The notes under the pieces: model-generated
The model's input: only the letters and a program-made list of their open reading frames with translations
Told to the model about the DNA's origin: nothing
Databases searched by the model: none
Part shown: positions 34,748-43,060 of the stretch, in pieces
How positions within the stretch are numbered: position 1 is the first letter of the stretch
Layout: each line of letters opens with the position of its first letter
Origin: an uncultured Bacilli bacterium
GTDB taxonomy: Bacteria; Bacillota_I; Bacilli_A; RF39; UBA660
Direction: 5' to 3'
Length of the DNA stretch: 64,000 nt
Assembly: GCA_934096735.1 (NCBI GenBank)
Contig: CAKOMS010000003.1
Location: 1-64,000 of the forward strand
Made by a program: the position numbers and the translations under genes

Positions 34748-37082
34748 AAAAGAAGTAAACGAAGTAAAAAAACAAGCAGTAAGTAATAATTTAAGTGAAC
34801 TTGAAGTGGTTAAATTATTATGTTTAAAGATATCTAAATATTTTTATAGAGATGAAACTTTCTTTTTATATAAAGAAAATTTAAAGAGTAGGAGTAGTAT
34901 TTATAATAGAGAAAATATAGATGACTGTAGTGTTACTTGTAATTCTTTATGTAAGTTTTTAAAAGACTTATTGCAAAATGAATTTAGTATTGATTCAGAA
35001 GTTGTTACTATGTATACTGATATGTATGCTCATATGGATTTAATGATAAAGTGTAGAGATGGAAAGAAGTATATTATAAATCCTTTAATGGATTTAATTA
35101 ACTTTAAAACTAATAGGAAGTCTCAATATTTTGGAACATATTATTACTATAGTGAGTTTAAAGAATTTATCCAAGATATTAGTTATTTGAGTGAAAAAGA
35201 AATTAGTTTAATTGATAAACATATTGGATTTAATTATAAGAGTGATGTAGATGAAAATATGGATTTAAATAAAGAAAATATTTTAAAAGTAATTACTCAT
35301 ATTTTAAATAATAGTGAAAATTTAAATGGGTTTGTTGATTTTTTAGTATATGCTAATTTAGAATTTAAAATTGCTTTTGGGAAAAATATTTTTATAGATG
35401 ATTTTTATTTAGAAGATGAAGAAGATTTATTTAGGGATTATAAATTATTTAGAAGTAATGGTAAACAAAGAGGACTTTCAGTTAAATTTAATGATACAGT
35501 TTATATATTTACAGTAGGTAATAAATGTATTAAAGAAATTAGTTTAGAAGAGTGGAATAATACTTTAGATAAAAGAAATGTTATTGTTAATGAATATATT
35601 GCTATGGAAAACATATCTAAATTAAAGTCTTTTGGAATAAATAGAAATATTATACATAATAAAGAATTTTTAAAAATTTTTAAAAAATATGAAGATATGG
35701 CTTTAGATAATGGAGATAATATATTAGATTTTATTAGTTATACTAATACTTCTATAAGAATTACTTATAATTGTGATTTAACTTTTTATATTAAAGATAA
35801 TGAACTTGTTTATATAGATGGTAATACTAAGAAGAAAACTACTGTTAGTTATGTAGAAGAGAATGTATCACAAAAAAGAAGTGAGTTAGTAGAAAGTGAT
35901 ACTTATAATAAAGAAGAAGAATTTTTAAGAAGAACTGATATTTTGGGAATATTTGACATGGATGTAACAGATAGTTCTGTAATTCCTTATTTAACAGAAT
36001 TTAAAGATAGATTTTTATCTAGAAATTATCAAGAATATTATGTATTTTATAGTAAAGAAGATTTAATAAGAAGAAGAGAAAAGTTAGTAAATTTACTATT
36101 AAAGGGAAGTAATTTAAGTATAAGTGAAAAATATGTTATTTTAGATAATATATTAAATATATCTGCTAGATTATATTATTTATCTATAGTATCATCAATA
36201 AAGGTTCGAGATGAGAAAATAGTTAGAGATACTTATAGTACTTTTGTAAGTGATATTACGAATTATATTAATTTTATTGAAGGGTTAGATTTTGATTTTA
36301 ATTTTGGTAGTTTTAGAGATTTTGGGGGATTAACATCTAGTCAAGAGAGTATGTTATTAGAAAAAAAGAGTCAAATTGAACTTGATAATAAAATACATTT
36401 ATTTAATTACTTAAAAGGATTAAATAATGTTATTGATGAAAGTGCTTTAAAAAATTATGCATTTGTTACACCAGGGTTTGGTTCACTTTATATAGGGCCA
36501 TTTTTAACTGCTATGTATGGAAGTTCTTGTACAAATATTTTATATAGTCAGTATAAGAAAACTGGTATAGAAGAAATTGATACAAGGAGTTCTTCAGAAC
36601 TTTTAGTAGCAGATCCAACTTTATTAAATGGTAAAAAGATTATTTTAATTGATGATAATATGGGAACTGGTTTAACTTTAAAAAATATTAGAAGTTTATT
36701 AGATAAAGAGAATCATCATGTTGTTCTAAGTGGGGCTTATCAATATACTTTTGATAGATTACAAGAGTTCTTTATTAAAAGTAGAGATCAAGAAGTATTT
36801 GATCCTACTAGTGTTGATCTTTTAAGTCCTTTTAATTATCCAAGACATCAAATAAATGAAACTGCTAAAGAAAAATTAGGTGTATCAGGAGAAGAATATG
36901 TTAATTATTTAAGAAAGTTTGGATATCATGGAGATAAAATACCTGATTATGATAGATTAATTAAAGATGCAGAGTTTTATCATGAAAGATTTAGAGGAAT
37001 TGAGATTTTTAAAGATGATGAATTAAAGGATACTAGTAAAGAGTTAATTAGAAAGTTATTATTTAATGGGAGGAAGAAATGA
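34731..37082 (+). CDS. Large protein with transglutaminase-like N-terminus and phosphoribosyltransferase domain
   Basis: A 783-residue protein. Near residues 60-125, DCSVTCNSLCKFL, YAHMDLMIKC and INPLMDLI give a Cys-His-Asp order like a transglutaminase/papain-type fold; this is a tentative reading. The middle is unknown. At about 590-680 there is a phosphoribosyltransferase fold: PGFGSLYIGPFLTAM and then the PRPP-binding motif KKIILIDDNMGTGLTL. So it probably binds PRPP or a nucleotide. It overlaps both neighbours (17 nt and 4 nt), implying tight coupling with the HIT-like and NADAR proteins. Confidence 0.7.
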   Translation: MMNYIKKEVNEVKKQAVSNNLSELEVVKLLCLKISKYFYRDETFFLYKENLKSRSSIYNRENIDDCSVTCNSLCKFLKDLLQNEFSIDSEVVTMYTDMYAHMDLMIKCRDGKKYIINPLMDLINFKTNRKSQYFGTYYYYSEFKEFIQDISYLSEKEISLIDKHIGFNYKSDVDENMDLNKENILKVITHILNNSENLNGFVDFLVYANLEFKIAFGKNIFIDDFYLEDEEDLFRDYKLFRSNGKQRGLSVKFNDTVYIFTVGNKCIKEISLEEWNNTLDKRNVIVNEYIAMENISKLKSFGINRNIIHNKEFLKIFKKYEDMALDNGDNILDFISYTNTSIRITYNCDLTFYIKDNELVYIDGNTKKKTTVSYVEENVSQKRSELVESDTYNKEEEFLRRTDILGIFDMDVTDSSVIPYLTEFKDRFLSRNYQEYYVFYSKEDLIRRREKLVNLLLKGSNLSISEKYVILDNILNISARLYYLSIVSSIKVRDEKIVRDTYSTFVSDITNYINFIEGLDFDFNFGSFRDFGGLTSSQESMLLEKKSQIELDNKIHLFNYLKGLNNVIDESALKNYAFVTPGFGSLYIGPFLTAMYGSSCTNILYSQYKKTGIEEIDTRSSSELLVADPTLLNGKKIILIDDNMGTGLTLKNIRSLLDKENHHVVLSGAYQYTFDRLQEFFIKSRDQEVFDPTSVDLLSPFNYPRHQINETAKEKLGVSGEEYVNYLRKFGYHGDKIPDYDRLIKDAEFYHERFRGIEIFKDDELKDTSKELIRKLLFNGRKK

Positions 37083-37690
37083 GTAAGTATAAAAAGGAAT
37101 TGCTAGAATATAGAGAATTTAAGAAGAATTTTAAATATGATTTATTAGAAGTTATTGAAAAAGATGGAAATAGTTATTTAGATGGTGAACTTATAAAAAA
37201 TAGTAATGGAATGATTGGTGAGGGTAATAAGTGGATTAACGTAGGTTATTCTTTAAAAGGTAAGTTTCCTAAGTTATTATCAAATTTATTTCCTTATAAA
37301 TTTAAGTTTAGAGGTTATACTTTAAATTCTATAGAATGTTTTTTTCAAGGTATAAAGTTTAAATCAAAAAAGATGCAAAAGAAAATATTTAAGTATAGTG
37401 GTAAAGAAGCTTTAGTACTTGGAGAAACAACTGATTATGATTGGAAAGAATCTGGTTATATTTATTTTATGGGTAAAAAGATTTTAAGAGATTCAAAAGA
37501 ATATGATGATATTATTGATGAGTTATATATAAGTGCGATTCAAAATGAATTTTATAGAGAAGCTTTAAAAAATTGTAAATTACCTATTGTACATATTATA
37601 GGAGAAAGTAATAAGGAAGATACAACTTTTACTAGATATGAATTTGAATATATGTTGAATTCTTTAAGAAGTTTTTTAAATAAAAAGTAG
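37079..37690 (+). CDS. NADAR (YbiA-like) family protein
   Basis: A 203-residue protein. LSNLFPYKFKFRGYTLNSIE followed by CFFQGIKF matches the NADAR/YbiA start (LSNF...-G-...-S-E-..-Q-..-KF), and the C-terminal NEFYREALKNCKLPIVHI fits the family end. NADAR enzymes act as N-glycosidases on riboflavin intermediates or remove ADP-ribose from guanine, and several are linked to NAD metabolism or phage conflict. It starts within the stop of the phosphoribosyltransferase gene (ATGA), and no gene follows in the operon. Confidence 0.75.
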   Translation: MSKYKKELLEYREFKKNFKYDLLEVIEKDGNSYLDGELIKNSNGMIGEGNKWINVGYSLKGKFPKLLSNLFPYKFKFRGYTLNSIECFFQGIKFKSKKMQKKIFKYSGKEALVLGETTDYDWKESGYIYFMGKKILRDSKEYDDIIDELYISAIQNEFYREALKNCKLPIVHIIGESNKEDTTFTRYEFEYMLNSLRSFLNKK

Positions 37691-37719
37691 TTGTTTTATA
37701 TTTTAAAATAGTGTACAAT
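37691..37719 (+). promoter_or_regulatory. Promoter TTGTTT-N17-TACAAT
   Basis: The -35 TTGTTT and -10 TACAAT (with an upstream TG) are spaced 17 nt, 30 nt before the secreted protein gene. Confidence 0.6.
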
Positions 37720-37748
37720 TAATAGTAGAAGAAAAGTAGGGATTTACT

Positions 37749-38372
37749 ATGAAAGATAAAAGAGTATTGGCTTTAACTATAATTGCTGTTTTAGTTATTG
37801 TAACTTTAATTATTAGTTCTTCTTTTGCATTTTTTGCTTTAAAGAAGAGTAGTACCCAAACAGGAAGTGGTGCAACAATTACTGCAGAAGATCCTGGAAC
37901 AGTTACTATTTCTAAAAGCAGTGATATTAAATTAAATTTAACTAATGCATTAATGGAAGATAAAGGTAGTGATGTTACTTATTATGGTTCTACTAGTGGT
38001 ACACCTTCTACTAGTGCTACGAATGTATCTATTGCAACAGTATCTTCAGTATCTGGAGTTACTAAAAATTGTAGTTATACTTTATCTTTAAGTAGTACTG
38101 GAGACTTTTTAACTGCGTATAAAGGTATGTCAAATACTCAAGCTGGTGACTTTGTTTTAACAGTTGGAGGACAAAGTTATGATTTTAAAACTGCTAGTTT
38201 ACCATCTACTATAAGTGGTACAATTAGTAATTTACTTGTTAATACTCCACAAAATATTAATGCTCAATTAAAATTTATAAATAGAAGTGGTAAAGATCAA
38301 ACTGCTTTAGCAGGTAAAAATTTAAGTATAACATTTAATATAACAGCTTTTAGTTGTACAGTAGCAAGTTAA
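37749..38372 (+). CDS. Secreted or membrane-anchored Ser/Thr-rich protein
   Basis: A 207-residue protein with a basic start and a hydrophobic segment (ALTIIAVLVIVTLIISSSFA), then a beta-rich, Ser/Thr/Gly-rich ectodomain with two Cys residues (KNCSYTLSL and the C-terminal FSCTVAS) that could form a disulfide. The layout is like TasA/camelysin-type filament proteins, but I do not see a decisive motif. It is followed by its own terminator and then surface-protein locus B. Confidence 0.65.
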   Translation: MKDKRVLALTIIAVLVIVTLIISSSFAFFALKKSSTQTGSGATITAEDPGTVTISKSSDIKLNLTNALMEDKGSDVTYYGSTSGTPSTSATNVSIATVSSVSGVTKNCSYTLSLSSTGDFLTAYKGMSNTQAGDFVLTVGGQSYDFKTASLPSTISGTISNLLVNTPQNINAQLKFINRSGKDQTALAGKNLSITFNITAFSCTVAS

Positions 38373-38400
38373 TAAGATTTGAAAAAGTCTTATTTTTTTT
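38371..38400 (+). terminator. Terminator upstream of locus B
   Basis: A 10-bp stem (aataagattt / aagtcttatt, one G-U pair) is followed by eight T. Confidence 0.85.
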
Positions 38401-38401
38401 A

Positions 38402-38430
38402 TTGAATTAATTATTAATTTATAGTATCAT
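38402..38430 (+). promoter_or_regulatory. Promoter of locus B, TTGAAT-N17-TATCAT
   Basis: The same arrangement (TTGAAT-N17-TATTCT) precedes locus C at 60318-60346. It shows that locus B is transcribed from its own promoter even though its reading frame is currently broken. Confidence 0.6.
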
Positions 38431-38506
38431 TTTAGTAGAAAATAAAAATAATAGAGAATGAACTCGGGAGGAATTTTTATGAGAGATATTTTCAAAAACG
38501 ACTTCC

Positions 38507-38516
38507 GGGGGGGGGG
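38507..38516 (+). repeat. Homopolymeric G tract (10 G), frame-off state of locus B
   Basis: Ten consecutive G lie 26 nt inside the reading frame that starts at ATG 38479 (preceded by cgggagga). With 10 G that frame ends after 29 codons at TAA 38566-38568. With 9 G it would continue into the long frame as MRDIFKNDFRGGVVKLLLG, matching locus C. Such a run is exceptional in this AT-rich sequence and is prone to slippage. Confidence 0.8.
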
Positions 38517-38518
38517 TT

Positions 38519-40399
38519 GTGAAACTCCTTCTTGGAATAGAAATAATAACTTTATTTTTAGGGATTAAGAGTTTTGGTAATAAGAATAATACACTCGATG
38601 ACATTAAATTATTGGATAATAAATCTAATAATCTTTTTGCAATTATGGTTAAAGATTCTAGTGGTAATTATAGTGAAGCAAATGCTTTTCCAAAGGGTTC
38701 ATACTTTTTAAATGAAACAATGTCATCATGCATAGATAATAATGGTAATAAAATAGATAATGTACTTAGTTATGAGAGTGGTCATGTTTATACAAAAACA
38801 AACAAATCAGTTTATTGTTATTTGTATTTTGATAAAGACAATAGTGTATATGCAAAAGTAATAGATGATTATGAAAATAATAATGGAGTATTAAAAACAA
38901 CAGATGAGAATGGAAAAGATGTATATTACTATGCAGGTAATGTAACAAACAATAATTTAGTATTAAATAATTATTGTTGGAAGATGGTAAGAACGACAGA
39001 AACAGATGGAGTAAAACTTTTGTATAATGGTGAATTAAAGCAAGTAATTGAAAATGAACCAATAACAAAAGATAAATATAATGTAACCACAAATACACCA
39101 ACAGGAACACCATTTACATTTGATGAGTCTACAAAGAAATGGACAAGTGGAATAGCAGGAGTAAAAAATGGTGAAAATATAATTGAGTTTACCGTAACAG
39201 AAGCTGGTGACTATTTTTTAAATTATGAAATAAGTAGTGAAGAAAATTATGACAAAGGATCATTTTATAAGAATGGAATAGGACTAAAAGTAAATTTAAG
39301 TGGTTTATCTTCTGGAACAATAGAACTAAATGGACTAACAACAAGTGATGTAATAAAAGTAGTTTATAAAAAAGATAGCAGTGGGAATCGAAATGATGAT
39401 GTAGTAAGATTTTCAATAGGAAAACCAACTGGAAATGTTACCACAAATTGTAACAACGCAGGAACAGATGTATATATAGATTCAAATAGAACAAAATATA
39501 ATACAAATGATAATTCACTGGCATATGTAGGATACATGTATGGAACTGTGTATGAATCGGCTGACAAAAATGCATCAGATTTTGGAACATATTATTATGG
39601 AAGCGATGTAACATGGAATGGAACCACATATACATTAAGTGATGCAGAAAGTGGAGTAATCGCAGATATGTATAGTAAACTAAGTACAAAACATTATACA
39701 TGTTTCAGTACAAGTACAAGTTGTTTGACAATTTATTATATATATTATATGAAAAGTGCAACGAGTACAGCATATTACATGACATTAACAAATGGTAAAA
39801 AAATAGAAGATGCTTTAGATGAGATGTTAAATTATAATACAACAAATAGTAATATAAAGACAGTAATAGATAATTGGTATAGTACAAATATGACAAATGC
39901 AACAGGGTATTTAGAAAATGCAATATATTGTAATAATAGATACATAACAAATTTATCTGCAAGTGCATGGAATCCAAGTGGAGGAAGTTTAACAACATAT
40001 TTGCAATTTAACGATTATAATACAAATAATATAAGATTAACATGTCAAGATAAAGAAGATCAATTTACATTGAAAGTAGATAAAGGTGGAACATTAGGCT
40101 ATGGAAATAATGCCTTAGATTATCCTGTAGGATTATTAACAAGTAAAGAATTTTATCTTGCTCGTTCTGGTTCAGATATTAATTACTTAAATAATAGTGA
40201 TTATTACTGGTTGCTGTCCCCTTACGACTTCTACTTCGGCAGTGCTCGCGTCCGTAACGTGCACACTGGGAGTTTGCTCTACGACTTCAACAACACTATC
40301 GGGGCCCGGCCTGCAGTTTCACTTTCAACAAAAGTTAAGTTAAGTGGAGAAGGAAATGGTACAGTTGAGTTACCATATATTTTGGCTCCTTTAGATTAA
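38519..40399 (+). CDS. Variable surface protein, locus B (phase-off by one G)
   Basis: The long frame encodes 626 residues from GTG 38519. The natural start is more likely ATG 38479, which has a good Shine-Dalgarno but is out of frame because of a 10-G tract. The N-terminus is hydrophobic (KLLLGIEIITLFLG), a signal or anchor. Then come a repeat-rich extracellular region (NYCWKMVRTTETDGVKLLYN is shared with locus C), an extra segment of about 110 residues absent from locus C (about 180-300), and the C-terminal DUF6273-like domain with the hypervariable block at 40208-40309. Low-level expression from the GTG cannot be excluded. It is monocistronic, with its own promoter and terminator. Role: probably surface display or adhesion (inference). 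Confidence 0.8.
   Translation: MKLLLGIEIITLFLGIKSFGNKNNTLDDIKLLDNKSNNLFAIMVKDSSGNYSEANAFPKGSYFLNETMSSCIDNNGNKIDNVLSYESGHVYTKTNKSVYCYLYFDKDNSVYAKVIDDYENNNGVLKTTDENGKDVYYYAGNVTNNNLVLNNYCWKMVRTTETDGVKLLYNGELKQVIENEPITKDKYNVTTNTPTGTPFTFDESTKKWTSGIAGVKNGENIIEFTVTEAGDYFLNYEISSEENYDKGSFYKNGIGLKVNLSGLSSGTIELNGLTTSDVIKVVYKKDSSGNRNDDVVRFSIGKPTGNVTTNCNNAGTDVYIDSNRTKYNTNDNSLAYVGYMYGTVYESADKNASDFGTYYYGSDVTWNGTTYTLSDAESGVIADMYSKLSTKHYTCFSTSTSCLTIYYIYYMKSATSTAYYMTLTNGKKIEDALDEMLNYNTTNSNIKTVIDNWYSTNMTNATGYLENAIYCNNRYITNLSASAWNPSGGSLTTYLQFNDYNTNNIRLTCQDKEDQFTLKVDKGGTLGYGNNALDYPVGLLTSKEFYLARSGSDINYLNNSDYYWLLSPYDFYFGSARVRNVHTGSLLYDFNNTIGARPAVSLSTKVKLSGEGNGTVELPYILAPLD
40208..40309 (+). repeat. Hypervariable block of locus B (DGR-like variable repeat)
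   Basis: A 102 nt block, 58 bases G or C by my count; 19 of 34 codons end in C. It reads WLLSPYDFYFGSARVRNVHT then GSLLYDFNNTIGAR. It aligns with locus A by codon with two 3-nt gaps. In the first seven codons after SP, all three loci keep the third base and differ only at positions one and two. Confidence 0.6.
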
Positions 40400-40404
40400 T
40401 TATT

Positions 40405-40447
40405 CTTGTCAACGAAGACATAAAAATAGAAAAGTTCTCCCAAACTA
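40405..40447 (+). repeat. Shared 3' tail repeat, copy B
   Basis: It starts cttgtcaacgaagacataaa and ends near gttctcccaaac, a few nt after the stop codon. It is the same element as at 591-633 and 61936-61979. Confidence 0.7.
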
Positions 40448-40451
40448 AAGG

Positions 40452-40477
40452 AAAACACTTCGTTATGAAGTGTTTTT
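40452..40477. terminator. Terminator between locus B and the sortase gene
   Basis: A perfect 10-bp stem (aaaacacttc / gaagtgtttt) is followed by T-rich sequence, and lies between two convergent genes. Confidence 0.8.
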
Positions 40478-40482
40478 GTGTG

Positions 40483-42081
40483 TTATTCATCTAGTAAGAC
40501 TGCATGAATTACTAATCTTTTTTGACCATTGTCTGAGCAAGTAGATAAAGTTAATATTTTATCTTCTTGACTTACTGGTATGTTGAAATCATATAAACTT
40601 CTTTTTGTTATTAAATCTAAGAAGTCTTGGTATTTTTCTTTTGTACTAAAGTCTGCGACTAGGTAATCATTTGTAACTGGAATTACATAGATACTAAAAA
40701 TTTGCCATTTCATTTTGTCATATAGAGTATCGAATGAAATAATTTGATTTTCTTTATTTTTATACCAACTTGAATGTTTTGCTTTATAAAGTGTTCCAAA
40801 CATAACACCACTATAGTACATATTATGACCAAATATTATTGTGTTTTGACTTAAGTTTTTTGCATCTGCACGATAGTCCATAAAAATCCATCCGCTTGAG
40901 TCTTTATTTTTTTTGAAATTTTTATTTAAATAATAATCATTATCTTCTGCTTGTACTACTGGATAATCTACATTTGTATTATTTACTTTTAACCATCCAA
41001 CTGTATCTTCATTAAGTTCTCTTAAACTAGCAACTTCAAAGTTAATTATCTTTTTTTCTTCTACAATATTTTCATTATTATCATTGTCATTATCATTATT
41101 ATTTTCGAGTTTGTTATCTTCTTTATCTTTATATTCTGCGATTATTCCAGATATGTCTTCTTTAATATCATCAACTTTTTGCATAGAACGATAATTTGAA
41201 TAGAAGACAAATACTACTACTGAAGAAATAATAAAAAGAGTCATATAAACACATATTTTTATTGTATTTAGTTGTATTTGATTTACTAAGTTGTTTTCTA
41301 AATAGTCCTTACTATAATCTATTTTAAATTTTATATTATTTATTTTTGAATTTCTTTTATTAATTTTTTTTAAGTATTCGATTAATTCATAATCTTGAAT
41401 ATTTTCTTTTATGAGTATTTTTATATTTTTTAATTTATACTTATAAAGAATTTCTAAAATAAATTCGATATCTTTTTTACTTATTTTATTTACATATATT
41501 TTTTTTAAGTATTTATTTATTTTTATAAAACTTAAAAAGTCTTCTTCATCTTCTTTATTAAATGGGAATGTTAAATATATTGTTGTTTTATAATATAGAG
41601 AAGAGAAAGTATTTAAATTATTTTGTTCTGTAAATGAACTTGTAAATAATATTTCATTTCTAGAGTTTACTTTGATGCTTTTACTATCTAGTAATTCTAG
41701 TAAGTATGTTGGTATATTATATAAATATACTGTTTTAATATTATTACTTTTTATTATATAATTACATGTATCATAATTTAAAAGTGTTTCTTCTAGTAAG
41801 TATAAATTTTTAATACTTGGAATATTTGAACATATATGAAGTATTAATGGAGCGATGAAAGATTCTTTTATGATTAGAGTATTTATTTCATAATCACTAA
41901 CTAATTCTTTTATAAAATTATGTACTAATTTTATGTTACTTTTTATATAATCATCACTAAAGACAAGTTCATTTTCATTTATAACATTAGTATTTAATAG
42001 ATTTTTTTGATTTGAATTTAATTTTCTTTTTATAAGAAATTCAAGTTTTTTGTCTTTAATTTGTAAAAGTATCTTTATCAT
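40483..42081 (-). CDS. Class B sortase with a large N-terminal cytoplasmic domain
   Basis: A 532-residue protein. Residues 1 to about 280 are a soluble domain with no recognised family. A membrane helix follows (CVYMTLFIISSVVVFVFY, about 285-305), then the sortase domain: VGWLKVNNTNVDYPVVQ, the catalytic His in FGHNMYYSG (near 419), Cys in LTLSTCSD (near 515) and Arg in KRLVIHAV. Class B sortases cleave an NPQTN-like signal and attach the protein to peptidoglycan or pilin. Usual sortase B is 200-280 residues, so the N-terminal domain is an unusual addition. The start at 42081 follows ggagga. A probable substrate gene is divergent next door. Confidence 0.88.
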   Translation of the reverse strand: MIKILLQIKDKKLEFLIKRKLNSNQKNLLNTNVINENELVFSDDYIKSNIKLVHNFIKELVSDYEINTLIIKESFIAPLILHICSNIPSIKNLYLLEETLLNYDTCNYIIKSNNIKTVYLYNIPTYLLELLDSKSIKVNSRNEILFTSSFTEQNNLNTFSSLYYKTTIYLTFPFNKEDEEDFLSFIKINKYLKKIYVNKISKKDIEFILEILYKYKLKNIKILIKENIQDYELIEYLKKINKRNSKINNIKFKIDYSKDYLENNLVNQIQLNTIKICVYMTLFIISSVVVFVFYSNYRSMQKVDDIKEDISGIIAEYKDKEDNKLENNNDNDNDNNENIVEEKKIINFEVASLRELNEDTVGWLKVNNTNVDYPVVQAEDNDYYLNKNFKKNKDSSGWIFMDYRADAKNLSQNTIIFGHNMYYSGVMFGTLYKAKHSSWYKNKENQIISFDTLYDKMKWQIFSIYVIPVTNDYLVADFSTKEKYQDFLDLITKRSLYDFNIPVSQEDKILTLSTCSDNGQKRLVIHAVLLDE

Positions 42082-42206
42082 GTTATCCTCCATATTATTA
42101 TAATAACACAATTTGACATTTTTTAATAAAAAAAATATAAAAAAATGTAGATTTTTGTATTTTTGTGATATAATGTTGACATAATAAGAGTAGGAGAGGA
42201 TTAGGA

Positions 42207-42758
42207 ATGAAAAAGTTTTTAAGAATTATGGCTGTTGGACTTGTTGCATTATTCCCATTTAGTGTATTTGCTGATAGTGCTTCTATTAAAGTTGGAAGTT
42301 GTACTGAAGGTGAAAATGATAATGTAACTTGTAAGATTACATATAATATTTCTGGTACAACTGGATTTGATTCTTTGACAGTTACACTTACAGAAGCTGG
42401 TGGTGCTAGTGTTGATACTGGTTCAATACAAGGAAATGGAGATTGGACTGCTACTGGAACTGCTAAAGTAGATACTGTTACTACAGTTACTTTAACATCT
42501 ATTGGTGTTACTGGTGAAGGAGATTTAATGACTTTTACTTATAAAAAATCAGGAACTACTGATTGTAAAGTAAGTGTTGCTTTAAAAAACGGAAACAGTG
42601 TTGATGTTACTCCAAATAAACCAAGTAATCCAGATACACCAACTGATAATAAGCAAACAGGATCAACATTACCATATATTGCTTTAGGTGGACTTGCTTT
42701 AGTTGCTGCTGGTGTATATGTTGCAACTCAAAAGAAAGCAAAAATGTATAAAATTTAA
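42207..42758 (+). CDS. Secreted cell-wall protein with sortase-type C-terminal signal
   Basis: A 183-residue protein: signal peptide (KKFLRIMAVGLVALFPFSVFA), a beta-rich ectodomain with cohesin-like repeats (KITYNISGTTGFDSLTVTLT, MTFTYKKSGTTDCKVSVAL), a Pro/Asn linker, then NKQTGSTLPY, a hydrophobic helix (IALGGLALVAAGVYVA) and a basic tail (KKAKMYKI). That end has the order of a sorting signal; the pentapeptide NKQTG is closest to NPxTG. The divergent sortase gene next door is the natural processing enzyme. A -10 TATAAT at 42169-42174 precedes it. Confidence 0.8.
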   Translation: MKKFLRIMAVGLVALFPFSVFADSASIKVGSCTEGENDNVTCKITYNISGTTGFDSLTVTLTEAGGASVDTGSIQGNGDWTATGTAKVDTVTTVTLTSIGVTGEGDLMTFTYKKSGTTDCKVSVALKNGNSVDVTPNKPSNPDTPTDNKQTGSTLPYIALGGLALVAAGVYVATQKKAKMYKI

Positions 42759-42766
42759 TTTATAAA

Positions 42767-42788
42767 CGAGCCTTTATAGGCTTTTTTA
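42767..42788 (+). terminator. Terminator after the sortase-substrate gene
   Basis: A short stem (agcct / aggct) with a 4-nt loop is followed by T6. Confidence 0.75.
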
Positions 42789-42796
42789 TTTTTTTG

Positions 42797-42825
42797 TTGA
42801 CAAATAGTTTTTTTTATTATAAAAT
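42797..42825 (+). promoter_or_regulatory. Promoter of the lysS leader, TTGACA-N17-TAAAAT
   Basis: A consensus -35 TTGACA at 42797-42802 and a -10 TAAAAT at 42820-42825, spaced 17 nt. The start of transcription near 42832 coincides with the T-box leader. Confidence 0.75.
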
Positions 42826-42831
42826 CTAGTA

Positions 42832-43036
42832 AATCGAAGAGAAGGACCCTAGTAGTTATGAATATAACTTTTGTAGAGAACTAATGGTTGGTGAAAATTA
42901 GTAAAGTCTTCATAGTGAATAAAAACCTTTGAGAGAATTTTATCCGGTTGAACCGTTATAACTTAAGAGAATCAGTTAATGATTAAAGAAGGGTGGTACC
43001 ACGAAAGAATCGTCCCTTTAGTCATTAACTTTTTTT
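42832..43036 (+). ncRNA. T-box riboswitch upstream of lysS
   Basis: The leader contains the conserved T-box gggtggtaccacg (42991-43003) within the antiterminator region. A competing terminator follows, whose arms are gttaatga and tcattaac, ending in T7 at about 43030-43036. Stem I elements (AGAGAA and ggttggtgaaaattag) are visible upstream. An AAA at 42903-42905 lies where the specifier codon is expected, fitting uncharged tRNA-Lys as the ligand, but I have not folded it fully. It should raise lysS expression when tRNA-Lys is uncharged. Confidence 0.9.
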
Positions 43037-43060
43037 ATTATATAGAAAGAAGGAATGGAT

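Noticed and set aside
38766..40000. Long Leu/His-rich and Leu/Tyr-rich open frames on the minus strand opposite locus B (similar ones lie opposite locus C)
   Set aside because: They are mirror readings of an Asn/Tyr/Thr-rich gene in AT-rich DNA; they have no ribosome binding sites and no plausible protein composition.
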